This document shows, piece by piece, positions 15,705-25,095 of a stretch of DNA of 41,973 bases (position 1 is the stretch's first letter; every line of letters starts with the position of its first letter). The notes below the pieces were generated by a model. That model saw only the letters and a program-made list of their open reading frames with translations. It had not been told where the DNA came from and did no database searches. The DNA is from a virus. The translations under genes and the position numbers were made by a program. Where the stretch lies: IMG/VR virus record IMGVR_UViG_3300000313_000158, positions 1 through 41,973 of that record; one strand, 5' to 3'.

Positions 15705-16826
15705 ATGATAAATCTTAAGCGTGTCGTTCATCCTGTTGGACAGGGATCATTTTATTCTGAAAGTTTTTTCTATATGGATAGGAATATCTGTAATGTTATT
15801 TATGATTGTGGATCATCATCAAATCGTTTATCGTTAAGAAATGAAATAGATTCATTTTCTTCTGAAAGAAAAGTCGTAGATATTTTATTTATTTCTCATT
15901 TTGATAACGATCATATAAATGGTATCAAATATATGAAAGATCAAAATTTTAAGTTTAAGAATGTTATTATTCCATTGATAAATTCAAAAGATAAATTTAT
16001 TTATATTTTGAAAAACATTGGTGATGAAGATTGTCTTGCTTTAATACGTAATCCTCAATCTTTTTTTGGAGATCAGACACGAATAATTAAAGTTAGTTCC
16101 GATTCGAATGGGCAGAGTAACAGAAATGAATCAATTGACATAAATGTAGATGAAAGTAATGAGAATCACCTTGATGAAACGACCATTAAAAACAATCAGG
16201 CAATATCTATTTCAAATCGTATATCTAAAGCTTTTTGGTTCTATATCCCTTTCAATTATTGTGAAAAACAAAGAGAAGAATCTTTAAGAAATGAACTCAA
16301 TAAATTAGAGAATAAGGAAATAAATGAGTTTATTAACAGTCCGAATATAGAAGCAATTATTAACCTTAGCAAAAACATTAACAATATATACAAAAAAGTA
16401 TGTGAAACTAATAGTTCAAATAATGCGTCAATGATAATCTTTTCGGGTCTTTATATTGCTTTAAGAACGTTCGTTCTTGCTTTTTATGGTCATTGTTATT
16501 TCTCCATGGATGAAGCTTGCCTGTACTGTGGCGATATTGGCTTAAATCAAAAGAATATAATAGATGATATTACAGGTAAATTAGGTTTCTCATGTAACCA
16601 TATAGGGCTGATTCAAGTACCGCATCATGGTTCTAAAGCAAGCTTTTCAGATGATATATATAAAATTAATACTAGATGTGACTATTTTTTTCTCTCTTAC
16701 GGCAATCATCGATATGATTTTCCATCACGAAAAGTATTATTGTCTATGGTAAATAATCATAAACGACTTTTTTTGATTAATGAAAATGATGTTTCAATTT
16801 TTGTCCAAGAAATATTTCTTTATTAA
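15705..16826 (+). CDS. ComEC-like metallo-beta-lactamase-fold protein
   Basis: A 373-aa soluble MBL-fold protein. The metal site reads ISHFDNDHINGI (residues 63-74), that is H65, D67, D69, H70, as in the ComEC/Rec2 group. A later Asp is in CGDIGL, and VPHHGSKAS supplies the final His residues. No membrane segments or ATPase partner are present. The middle (about residues 130-235) is a charged helical insert. Relatives hydrolyse phosphodiesters, and several are found in bacterial defence operons; a counter-defence nuclease acting on cyclic nucleotides is another option. The substrate cannot be read from sequence. It is the last gene of the first island. Confidence 0.75.
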   Translation: MINLKRVVHPVGQGSFYSESFFYMDRNICNVIYDCGSSSNRLSLRNEIDSFSSERKVVDILFISHFDNDHINGIKYMKDQNFKFKNVIIPLINSKDKFIYILKNIGDEDCLALIRNPQSFFGDQTRIIKVSSDSNGQSNRNESIDINVDESNENHLDETTIKNNQAISISNRISKAFWFYIPFNYCEKQREESLRNELNKLENKEINEFINSPNIEAIINLSKNINNIYKKVCETNSSNNASMIIFSGLYIALRTFVLAFYGHCYFSMDEACLYCGDIGLNQKNIIDDITGKLGFSCNHIGLIQVPHHGSKASFSDDIYKINTRCDYFFLSYGNHRYDFPSRKVLLSMVNNHKRLFLINENDVSIFVQEIFLY

Positions 16827-17058
16827 TTTCTCTCTAGAATATTTTACCAATTCATAAAAGCTTCTTCAAGATAGTGACAATGATAAGTTAGATCGTGATC
16901 TTCATTGTACATTTAAGATGCTTCGTCTGATATTGCAGAGATCGGAAAAGATTAGATTTTAACTACAATGCGGAATGCCGGGTATTCTATCTGCATTTGC
17001 ATTGATGGTTACCCGCATTAGTTAATTAAACCCGAATAAGCTTATTCGAATATATTTA
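16827..17058. other. Non-coding leader region before the second late block
   Basis: Contents: a 37-nt stretch (16829-16865) similar to 33798-33834; a hairpin formed by AATGC/GCATT and GGGTA/TACCC (about 16969-17020); and a 16-bp perfect palindrome, CGAATAAGCTTATTCG (17033-17048), of operator type. No gene or good promoter was seen. Confidence 0.5.
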
Positions 17059-17100
17059 GAGGGCGTGATGTCGTGATATAATACGCTCCTGTCTTTTTAT
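17059..17100 (+). terminator. Late-leader hairpin + U-run, copy A
   Basis: This 42-nt element matches 34853-34894 at 34 of 42 positions with no gaps. Both fold into a hairpin with a GUGA loop and a GNGCG-type base stem, and end in TGTCTTTTTA. Copy A has three mismatches in the stem. It looks like a terminator or attenuator 45 nt before the start codon of the next gene. Confidence 0.65.
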
Positions 17101-17101
17101 C

Positions 17102-17152
17102 ATAGCCATGATTCATTTAGATTTGAACAAAAATCAAATGAATCATGGCTAT
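17102..17152 (+). promoter_or_regulatory. 17-bp perfect inverted repeat masking a start codon
   Basis: ATAGCCATGATTCATTT (17102-17118) and AAATGAATCATGGCTAT (17136-17152) are perfect inverted repeats. Five more inner pairs, GATTT/AAATC, shorten the loop to 6 nt. The start codon ATG 17145 lies inside the 3' arm, so the folded mRNA should block ribosomes. Confidence 0.75.
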
Positions 17153-18179
17153 ATCTGTAATAAAAGACGTATCCGATTATAATTTCAGTAGTGAGTTGCA
17201 GAAGCTGCAATTCTCCACGAATAAATCATCTGCTAAGTTCACATTGAAATGTGGCGATGAAACTATTTTGAGTGAAACCTATGTCCCTGACGACAAAGGT
17301 GTAATTACAATCCTTCAGCTTGATGAACTTGTGTCTCCGCATCTGTGGAGCAATCTGATTGAGCCATTTAGTTATGTTTTGGATGATGGCGATACTCCAA
17401 TTGCTAAAACATTCAGCGTCCAACTCTGTACGGCCGAATGTTGGTTACCTGCCAAAACTTTCAATGGCAGTTATTTTTTGTCTACACTTATAGGGGATAA
17501 AGAAACCTCTATCGGTCGCAAAGAAGTGGTGCACCTTATCATTACTGCTGCTACGGATGTGGTGGCTAGTGCTAAGTATTTTGATGCATCCTATCAAATG
17601 ACCACATCAACCGTTAAGCTAAGTTCGTTGACTGATTTAAACAGGGTTCTTACGGTTGATGTCTCTTCGGAACTTTTTGAGGTAAAGGATAAAAAACTTG
17701 TAGAGTATACAATTAAAGCGGATGCCCGTTCGCAGACGTTCAAAGTCGTAGAAGCTATGGATGCTGCACCTTGTCTATTGTTCAGCAATTCTTTTGGTTG
17801 CCAGGAAACTTTGTATTGTACCGGTACGCACACGTTAGCCCCGGAGTATACACGTTCCTCGGCATATCGTAGTGGCATGTTCCGTAATTATGATATCGAA
17901 GAAAAACGGATATTTAAGGCTAACACGGGGCCGCTTACAATTGATATGGCGCAATGGGCGCATGATTTGTTTCGGTCTAAAGAAATTTATCTTCTTAATG
18001 GATTAGTTGTCGGTAAAGAAATTACGATTACTGACAGCAAGGATGAGCAGACAAACGATTTTGATCATGTTCCATCCTTCACCTTTTCATATCAGTATGC
18101 ACAACGCAACCATAACATCTTGCAGCTTCCACGTGCCGGACGTGTCTTTGATAATACGTTTGATCAAACATTTGAATAG
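17145..18179 (+). CDS. Virion structural protein, probably tail-related
   Basis: A 344-aa beta-rich protein with no named family. The N-terminal half looks like repeated beta domains, and the C-terminal third has CQETLYCTGTHTLAPEYTRS and a strand-rich end. Similar proteins recur in Bacteroides prophages beside portal or tail genes. It opens the second late block behind the attenuator-like leader and with its start codon inside a perfect stem, implying tight translational control. The portal gene lies two genes downstream. Confidence 0.55.
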   Translation: MAISVIKDVSDYNFSSELQKLQFSTNKSSAKFTLKCGDETILSETYVPDDKGVITILQLDELVSPHLWSNLIEPFSYVLDDGDTPIAKTFSVQLCTAECWLPAKTFNGSYFLSTLIGDKETSIGRKEVVHLIITAATDVVASAKYFDASYQMTTSTVKLSSLTDLNRVLTVDVSSELFEVKDKKLVEYTIKADARSQTFKVVEAMDAAPCLLFSNSFGCQETLYCTGTHTLAPEYTRSSAYRSGMFRNYDIEEKRIFKANTGPLTIDMAQWAHDLFRSKEIYLLNGLVVGKEITITDSKDEQTNDFDHVPSFTFSYQYAQRNHNILQLPRAGRVFDNTFDQTFE

Positions 18180-18181
18180 TT

Positions 18182-18418
18182 ATGATAAAGGTTATACAAA
18201 TGTATGATGCACTTCGATTACTAGAGACCGGGCGTCCCTGTAATCTTCGTTTGTGGAAAATGTCCACAGGAGATATACTTGAGTATAAGGGAGCTACTTG
18301 TATGGGGTCACATTGGCGTGGTGGAAGGCATCGAGTCCGATTACCTAATTCAGGATTGATTCGGGAGTTCAGAGATATAACATTGTTCAATATTAACGGA
18401 ATGGAGATTTTCTTATGA
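18182..18418 (+). CDS. Small hypothetical late protein
   Basis: A 78-aa basic protein, predicted beta-rich, no family recognised. It starts 2 nt after the previous stop and overlaps the portal gene by 4 nt (ATGA), so it is a genuine cistron in the late operon. Confidence 0.55.
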   Translation: MIKVIQMYDALRLLETGRPCNLRLWKMSTGDILEYKGATCMGSHWRGGRHRVRLPNSGLIREFRDITLFNINGMEIFL

Positions 18419-19806
18419 CGACAAAAATAAATTCGGCTATGGCCGTATCAGAGTTTAAACCTGAAATCTTTCAGCTTGCAGGTTCTAAATTAGCAGCGGC
18501 TGTAGAGACGGTTGAAGATACAACCGGAATATATGACGAAGACAATATAACAGCTTCGGTCTTATCCGGGCCACATAAGTATCAGTATATGCCGTTTGGT
18601 TCGGATAATCAACTGCCTTATGACTTGATAGAAAAAATTGGTGGCGATGAAGTGATGAGCCAAAACAAACTGTTTAATGTACTTACTTGCTATGCAAGCG
18701 GACCTAAATATATGGATTATGCCACTGAAAAGCCGACGACGGACAAAGAGATAAAGTCGTGGATCATGCATAACGCGATTCATTCGTTTATGTTGGAGCA
18801 ATCTACAGATATGAAATATTTCTTTTTCTGTGTATCGGTAATCATCTTGAGCAATGACGGCAAACAGATCGTGAAGCTTCGACACAAAGAGGCTTGCTTT
18901 TGCCGTTTTGAAAAGGCTGATTCTTCCGGACGCATTAATCATGTCTTTTATGCTAATTGGCGCAATAGTCAACAACCAAATGAAAGTAATGTTGAGGTTC
19001 TTACACTTCTTGACGAGCATGATCCGCTGGGAGATCTTGAGGTACTTTTGGGGCGAGTTCCGGGTGATGACGGTAAAACTCGTATCTGCACCAAAGAGCG
19101 CAAGTTTGCGATTTTAGTTCGTTTCCCTACTGCAGGATGCCAATATTACCCGATTCCATATTATACTTCAATTTTTCGTGGTGATTGGTATACTATCAAA
19201 CGGTTGATAGGTGTAGGTAAAAAATCGATGTTGCGTAATCATGCATCTATCAAATACCAGGTAGAGATCCATAAGGATTATTGGGCAAATATCTTTAAAG
19301 AAGAGCATGTAACGGATCCGGTAAAGCAGCAGGAACGAATCAAGCAGGAAAAGAAAAACATACAAGAGTTTCTTTCCGGAATAGAGAACAGCGGTAAGAT
19401 GTGGATAACGGGATATTACGTTAATCCAGATGGCAAAGAGGTTCGTATGGTGCGCATCAATACCATTGATACGACTAAAGCCGGAGGTGAGTTTTCGTCC
19501 GATATCGAGGAAGCTAGTAACATGACTTGTTATGGTGATAATATACATCCTAATTTGGTGGGTGCCACACCTGGTAAATCACAATCAAACAATAGCGGTT
19601 CGGATAAACGCGAGCTTTTTACGCTGAAGCAATCCCTTGAGATAGCTTTTCATGATCTTATGGCCATACCCCACAATGTGTGCATTCACTTTAATGATTG
19701 GCAGGATAAAGTTTATCCAGATGTCCCTATTATTTTGCTAACAACGCTTGATGAGAATAAAGACGCTAAAAAAGTAACTAACAATCCTACAAATGAAGAC
19801 AATTGA
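18415..19806 (+). CDS. Portal protein
   Basis: A 463-aa protein that forms the head-tail vertex through which DNA enters. It shows the portal pattern of Bacteroides phages: FGSDNQLPYDLIEKIGGDEV near the start, a wing-like beta region, then IFRGDWYTIKRLIGVGKKSM and a helical stem. The C-terminal third includes the clip-like segment with the NNSGSDKRELFTLKQSL stretch. Overlaps of 4 and 14 nt with neighbours show a continuous operon. Its position downstream of terL and an island is unusual. Confidence 0.7.
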   Translation: MTTKINSAMAVSEFKPEIFQLAGSKLAAAVETVEDTTGIYDEDNITASVLSGPHKYQYMPFGSDNQLPYDLIEKIGGDEVMSQNKLFNVLTCYASGPKYMDYATEKPTTDKEIKSWIMHNAIHSFMLEQSTDMKYFFFCVSVIILSNDGKQIVKLRHKEACFCRFEKADSSGRINHVFYANWRNSQQPNESNVEVLTLLDEHDPLGDLEVLLGRVPGDDGKTRICTKERKFAILVRFPTAGCQYYPIPYYTSIFRGDWYTIKRLIGVGKKSMLRNHASIKYQVEIHKDYWANIFKEEHVTDPVKQQERIKQEKKNIQEFLSGIENSGKMWITGYYVNPDGKEVRMVRINTIDTTKAGGEFSSDIEEASNMTCYGDNIHPNLVGATPGKSQSNNSGSDKRELFTLKQSLEIAFHDLMAIPHNVCIHFNDWQDKVYPDVPIILLTTLDENKDAKKVTNNPTNEDN

Positions 19807-20605
19807 TCAACAGAAATTTGAGCATTATGTGTCTGCAGCGACGAATGCCCAGTCTACAATATTTGACATGCTTGGCGATTACATTGATGTCGCGGAATCA
19901 TGGCTGCAGCATAATATATTAGGTTCCGGACTTAAGGTGGAAGATTTAAATGAGACTTTGACGATTGAAGCCGAACGGTTCATTTGTCTATATTCTTTCT
20001 ATAATGCGATTCCTGAGCTGGATCTTATTTTGACGGATAACGGCTTCGGCATAGTGAATAATGATAATGTGTCACCGGCATCTGCTGATCGCGTTGATAA
20101 ACTCCGCAAGCAAGTGCTCAAGTTATCAAATAATGCTCTTGACTGCATTATAGATGGTTTACGTGGCAATGCTTCTTGGGATGATTCGGCTTTGGCTCAT
20201 ATTCTTATATCATCAACATTCTATAAAGCAGATCATTTGAGCACGTATGCAGGTATGGCAGATGCAACGCGCCTTGAGTTGGCCAATTGCAAAACATCCA
20301 TATTTGCTGCTGAAAATAAGGTCGTTAAACGCATCTCGTTAAACTTATTCAAATATCTCCTTGAGGGCATACGTCACGATGATTTAAAAGATGTGGAGCT
20401 GGACTTGCTCGATTCTATTCGTCGTGTGGTCGGACTTCATCTTTCTAAAGATTTGAATTCCGAGGATGTGGCACTTGATGATATAGAGAATTTCTTAGAG
20501 AGCAATCTTGATGCTTTCCCATTATATATGTCTAGTAATGAATATAAAGTTAAACACTATGAGCACTTTCAAAATGCTAAAGACGACTCCACCTACTTTT
20601 TCTGA
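19793..20605 (+). CDS. DUF6712-like head-tail connector protein
   Basis: A 270-aa helical protein immediately after the portal. The central stretch DNGFGIVNNDNVSPASADRV and the following helix resemble the Bacteroides phage family I know as DUF6712. Position just after the portal fits an adaptor (gp6-like) role. Its end overlaps the next frame by 47 nt. Family naming is from memory, without a search. Confidence 0.6.
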   Translation: MKTIDQQKFEHYVSAATNAQSTIFDMLGDYIDVAESWLQHNILGSGLKVEDLNETLTIEAERFICLYSFYNAIPELDLILTDNGFGIVNNDNVSPASADRVDKLRKQVLKLSNNALDCIIDGLRGNASWDDSALAHILISSTFYKADHLSTYAGMADATRLELANCKTSIFAAENKVVKRISLNLFKYLLEGIRHDDLKDVELDLLDSIRRVVGLHLSKDLNSEDVALDDIENFLESNLDAFPLYMSSNEYKVKHYEHFQNAKDDSTYFF

Positions 20606-21356
20606 TCGCAATCTGAACTTTGTTGTTCCTGATGCCTGGGAGAAGTTGACGCAACAGCAACTTCGCTATGTATATTATGCTATGCTCAATTATGAAGGTG
20701 AGAGTGCCAAGATCTACATTCTCGTACGGTTGTTAGGCTTGCGCATATATAAACCCTATAATGACGGTTGGATATGTGGTGCTAAGCTGGCAGATAGTCG
20801 CCTGATACGTTTTCGTATGCCCACATGGCGTATGCAGTATTATTCAGGCATTATCAATTTTGTTGACCAAATCCCCGACGTTCCTGTACGTATCGAGCAT
20901 GTGGATAAATGCACTGCAGCCGATGCCAGGTTACAGGGAGTTTCATTCTTTGATTATTTGCAGCTTGAGAATCTGTTTCAAGGCTTTTTAATTGAGAAAA
21001 AAGATGATCAACTTTTGTCAATGGCCAAGATATTATATTGCGATGGTAAAGGTCATCATCCTGATAAGTTGCATGCCTCTCAAGTGGAGCTGCTGTCTGT
21101 ATTTAAATGGTATGAATCCGTTAAGATTTTATTCTCTAGGTATTTCCCGTTTTTCTTTCAACCGTGTACCGATGATGACGGCGTGGAGCGTCCGGATATG
21201 CTAGAGATTATGAACTCTGAAATTCGTGCACTGACAGGCGGAGATGTAACGAAAGAAAAACAAGTCTTTGATATGGACTGTTGGCGTGCACTCACAGAGC
21301 TTAATGCTAAAGCACGAGAAACAAAAGAATTTAATGAGAAATATGGACAGCATTAA
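20559..21356 (+). CDS. Hypothetical late protein
   Basis: A 265-aa protein of unknown function, helical with many aromatic residues (for example LRYVYYAMLNYEGESAKIYI). ATG 20559 is chosen over 20508 to limit overlap with the preceding gene. It lies in the connector cluster and overlaps the next gene by 14 nt, so an assembly or chaperone role is possible. Confidence 0.55.
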   Translation: MSTFKMLKTTPPTFSDRNLNFVVPDAWEKLTQQQLRYVYYAMLNYEGESAKIYILVRLLGLRIYKPYNDGWICGAKLADSRLIRFRMPTWRMQYYSGIINFVDQIPDVPVRIEHVDKCTAADARLQGVSFFDYLQLENLFQGFLIEKKDDQLLSMAKILYCDGKGHHPDKLHASQVELLSVFKWYESVKILFSRYFPFFFQPCTDDDGVERPDMLEIMNSEIRALTGGDVTKEKQVFDMDCWRALTELNAKARETKEFNEKYGQH

Positions 21357-21843
21357 TCTATTTGATGCACATGCTTATTTTAAAAGCTTATGTGCTAGAA
21401 ACAAGTTAGCAATGGCTAATAAGTTTTATCCATGTAGTTGTAGCGGCATTGATTCACTTGAAGATGTTGTATCAAATATCCGTACGCAATCTGCATTTTG
21501 TTGTGTAGATGATACCAATGATTCTGTTGTTGAGCAAATTAACGGTGGTTACTTCAATCACCGTGTTTTCACGGTATTTCTTCTCAAACGCTATAAACTG
21601 AATGATATGGCCGACCGTCAATCTGCATTAAGTATTTGCCGGCAATTGTTTCGTCAGTTCCATTCAAGGCTGATTATCGACAAAGAAAATTTGAATAATG
21701 AGCTGATATATTTAAATACGGAGCGCATCCCAAGCCGTGAGATCGGTAAGTACTTTATGGGAGGTTGCACCGGCTTATACTTTATGGTTGACGTTCAGGA
21801 ACCTACACAACTAATTTATAACAAAGATGAGTGGAGCGAGTGA
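21343..21843 (+). CDS. Hypothetical connector-region protein
   Basis: A 166-aa protein, mixed alpha/beta, with a cysteine pair near residue 27. ATG 21343 gives a 14-nt overlap with the previous gene; an ATG at 21334 is an alternative. Located between two connector-type genes, so probably a minor head-tail joining or tail-terminator protein; no family recognised. Confidence 0.5.
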   Translation: MDSINLFDAHAYFKSLCARNKLAMANKFYPCSCSGIDSLEDVVSNIRTQSAFCCVDDTNDSVVEQINGGYFNHRVFTVFLLKRYKLNDMADRQSALSICRQLFRQFHSRLIIDKENLNNELIYLNTERIPSREIGKYFMGGCTGLYFMVDVQEPTQLIYNKDEWSE

Positions 21844-22318
21844 TTGGAATAATTCCACTCCTGAACAACGACAAAAGTATATTCAGGAGTGGACTAATAT
21901 GATGGTTACAATATGGCGTGAGAAGATCGAACGCCTTCATGTAATAGATACAGGTACGTTACTGCAGGATATCACCGGTAATTTTTCTTCTGTAAATAAC
22001 ATGGAGGTTTTTACGATAACTCATAAGTTTTTGGAGTACGGTATTTTTCAAGAACTCGGAGTAGGTCGTGGTTATTCACGTGATAACGGCGGTAATCTTG
22101 ATTTCTTGGATCCGAATGCTACACAGCGCAAATCAAAACATAGACAGAAATCCGGTAAAGTGACAGGACCGGGACATAGACATGAACGAAAATGGTTTTC
22201 AAAGAAGTATTATGCATCTATTATGGTGATGAAAGAAGAGATGGCACAGATGTACGGCCAGGCATTTGCCGGCATTATGAGTAATGCTTTTAATGACTTG
22301 AACAGCAAGTTACGTTAG
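21827..22318 (+). CDS. HK97 gp10-like neck protein
   Basis: A 163-aa protein with the gp10-type pattern: an N-terminal amphipathic helix, the segment HVIDTGTLLQDITGNF, then FLEYGIFQELGVGRGY, and a basic loop rich in Lys/His/Arg before a helical end. Such proteins help attach or close the head-tail joint in siphoviruses. Overlaps the previous gene by 17 nt. Confidence 0.65.
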   Translation: MSGASDWNNSTPEQRQKYIQEWTNMMVTIWREKIERLHVIDTGTLLQDITGNFSSVNNMEVFTITHKFLEYGIFQELGVGRGYSRDNGGNLDFLDPNATQRKSKHRQKSGKVTGPGHRHERKWFSKKYYASIMVMKEEMAQMYGQAFAGIMSNAFNDLNSKLR

Positions 22319-22372
22319 CCTGTCTTTTTATCCCGGCATACTTACTTCTATTTTCGCATCAAAATAAATTTT

Positions 22373-25060
22373 ATGGCAGATACTAAAGATACATTGGTAG
22401 AGTTTGCTACTCAGATAAAAGAAGAGCGTAAGGTTGGAGCTAATACGGCGGATCGCCTTGGCTCTCTTCTTATTGCCATGATTAAAAATACAAGCGTAGA
22501 GGAGCTTGCTAAAACATTTTTGAGAAAAGATCAGGAAGATGAAACATCCTTCCTGATAAAATTTCTTGCGGGTATTATCACACCATATATAAAATCAAAA
22601 GATTTCACTTCTGGACAATTAGGTGCCGGCTATTCTTTATCCAATAAAGACGGCAAGTCCGTACTTGAGGTAGATGAACTTCTAGTACGCATGAAAGCTG
22701 TTTTTACATCATTGGAGATTCGCAAATTAAGTTATGTGGGTGATAACTTGTTATTGTCTGCAGCAGGCTGTAAGATTGGTAAGGTCGAGGAAACAGACAC
22801 TACATACAAATGTTACTTCCTAGCAGATGATGGTACAACAGCCACAACAAATGATTTTGTTGTAGGTGACCAGGCACGTTGTCAAACGTTCAATATCAAA
22901 GCAGGCAAATATACAGATGTTTCAAACAAGTACTATTGGCGATTAGTTACAGCCGTCGGAGATGATTACATTGAGTTGAGCAAAACCGATTGTGACACGA
23001 ATTCAGATGTGCCGGCTGCTGGTGATGCCTTGGTACAATTAGGTAACCGCACAGATGCATCACGGCAGAATGCAATGATGTTCGTTGTTACAGGCGAGAA
23101 TGCACCGGCATTCATTCAATACAAAAGTATTAGCTCTTATTCTTTGTCCGGGAAAGATCAAACAGTGATATCCCCTTCAGGCAATAAGTTCACAGGTTCG
23201 TTTAATCTTTCAACCGGTGGATCTGTTTTGGACTATGCCGATAATGCTGCGGATCAAGCTAAAAAAGATGCTCAAGGTTATGCTAATTCTGCTCTAGCAG
23301 GTGCAAAGCAATACGCAGATGCACAAATAAAGGTTCAGTCGGATTCTATTACTGAAACCGTTGGAAAGGTTGATACACTGAATAACCGAGTGAATACAGC
23401 AGAGGAGAAGCTTACTCCAACCGCAATAAATCTAGTCGTAGCAGAACAGACAGCAAACATAGCATCTTATATGAAAGGTAAAATGTTATATCGTGACCCA
23501 ACTTTTGCATCAGGAACGAATAACACAAGTATATATAATAACCAGGGTAACGGGGCTGTGTCTATTAGTAGAGTATCAGGAATAAGCGGTAACCCTAATA
23601 ATAGCGGTTACTGCTTGAGCATTTCCACAAATGGCTACGCTTCACCGGGGCTTGGTGGTTTCTACTTTGCTAATCAATGTCGTGCAAATGCTATTTTCAT
23701 CACAAGAATTATAGCTAATATCCCGGCAGGACATTCGATGCAATGGGCTTCAAACTCAACAGGAATCAACGGCAGTTGCAAATGGCTTACTTCACAAGTC
23801 GGAACAGGTACTTGGAAAGAATACATATGTCAAGTTACATGTGGTTCGTCTGGCGATTTTAGTAGTACAAATTTCTTTTATTTAGATGGTTCAGCACCTG
23901 TAACATGGTATGTGGCTTATGCTACTGTATTTGATGTGACGGATGTAGATGATACTCCAACAAAAGCAGAATTGCAGGCAGGATTAACGGTACAGGCCGG
24001 AGGGCTTTCTTTATTTGGTAAAGTGATAGGACTTGCCGGAATAGTCACATTCAATTCACTAGACGGTGATTCACAAAACCGTATTATCAATGCTGCGAAT
24101 GCAGCTAATAATGCACAAGGTACAGCCAATACAGCAAATGATAAGGCTGGTGCAGCTCAAAGCAATTTAGATACACTTAACGGTAGATTAAGGGGTTTGG
24201 CGTTTACCGATAAAGCACTCGATGCAATGAGGAATGAAGGAATCATTGCCGGTGCTTATATGAATATGGCATACCTTGATGTGAAGACGATTGTAGCAAA
24301 TGGCATCAATGCACAAACCATTGATGCAAATAATGCAACATTCAAAAATCTTAATGTTGAAAATGCCACATTAAAGAATGTACAAATATCAGGCTCTATA
24401 AGAAGTCCGTTTTTATGGGTAGATGGAAATAATGTGCCAGCAGGTGGATATACATTAACCAATAACATAGCCCTACAAGGCACAAATATGACTATAACTA
24501 GTTCCTTGGATAAAGTAGGCAAACGAGTTACTGTTTCGTCTGTAAGGTACCCTAATGGCAACTATATTGATGGCATTTATACCATTAAGGCAAGTGACGG
24601 CTCCCCTTTTTATGAAGATGGTATTGCCAAATCACAAATTACGATATCACGTGAAATCGTTGAACTCTTAGGATATGGAACTGAGACACAATTTTTTGGA
24701 TGGATCGTGCTGAATCGTAGAAATGTGTATACCGCTCATAAGTACGGCTATCAGCACCTAGTTATGTACGAGGGATATGTGAATGATGATGGTAGTATGT
24801 ATAAACATAAAAGCTTTGATGGTGGTGCAGTCTCATCGGTTAAGACAGGAGACGGCTATTATAGGGTAACCATACCAAGCACTCCGGTAAGCGAATATCT
24901 TGTTTTGCTGGGTAACTATTCTCATATATCAGGAGCAGGAAGATATGCTTCAGTATATAACAGACAGTCTACTTATTTTGAGGTGTATACCGGTGACGAC
25001 TCTACGTCCAACACTGGACCTTTCTATTTTCAAGTGATCAGCACAGCTGATTGGGTATAA
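22373..25060 (+). CDS. Tail fibre / receptor-binding protein
   Basis: An 895-aa protein built like a tail fibre. A short N-terminal anchor is followed by beta-rich repeats. Coiled coils lie at about residues 286-362 (AKKDAQGYANSALAGAKQYA and onward) and 572-606. A strand-turn stretch (about 630-677, ANGINAQTIDANNATFKNL) resembles a triple beta-helix. The C-terminal 215 residues are the probable receptor-binding head. It should set host specificity. It lies just before the holin and lysozyme genes, a position used by many siphophages for fibres, though the tape measure is 10 kb further on. Confidence 0.7.
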   Translation: MADTKDTLVEFATQIKEERKVGANTADRLGSLLIAMIKNTSVEELAKTFLRKDQEDETSFLIKFLAGIITPYIKSKDFTSGQLGAGYSLSNKDGKSVLEVDELLVRMKAVFTSLEIRKLSYVGDNLLLSAAGCKIGKVEETDTTYKCYFLADDGTTATTNDFVVGDQARCQTFNIKAGKYTDVSNKYYWRLVTAVGDDYIELSKTDCDTNSDVPAAGDALVQLGNRTDASRQNAMMFVVTGENAPAFIQYKSISSYSLSGKDQTVISPSGNKFTGSFNLSTGGSVLDYADNAADQAKKDAQGYANSALAGAKQYADAQIKVQSDSITETVGKVDTLNNRVNTAEEKLTPTAINLVVAEQTANIASYMKGKMLYRDPTFASGTNNTSIYNNQGNGAVSISRVSGISGNPNNSGYCLSISTNGYASPGLGGFYFANQCRANAIFITRIIANIPAGHSMQWASNSTGINGSCKWLTSQVGTGTWKEYICQVTCGSSGDFSSTNFFYLDGSAPVTWYVAYATVFDVTDVDDTPTKAELQAGLTVQAGGLSLFGKVIGLAGIVTFNSLDGDSQNRIINAANAANNAQGTANTANDKAGAAQSNLDTLNGRLRGLAFTDKALDAMRNEGIIAGAYMNMAYLDVKTIVANGINAQTIDANNATFKNLNVENATLKNVQISGSIRSPFLWVDGNNVPAGGYTLTNNIALQGTNMTITSSLDKVGKRVTVSSVRYPNGNYIDGIYTIKASDGSPFYEDGIAKSQITISREIVELLGYGTETQFFGWIVLNRRNVYTAHKYGYQHLVMYEGYVNDDGSMYKHKSFDGGAVSSVKTGDGYYRVTIPSTPVSEYLVLLGNYSHISGAGRYASVYNRQSTYFEVYTGDDSTSNTGPFYFQVISTADWV

Positions 25061-25095
25061 AGGATTTATTATTAACAATTTAAAATATAAACATT

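Noticed and set aside
22373-25060. Diversity-generating retroelement target in the tail fibre
   Set aside because: No reverse transcriptase or template repeat was seen in the window.
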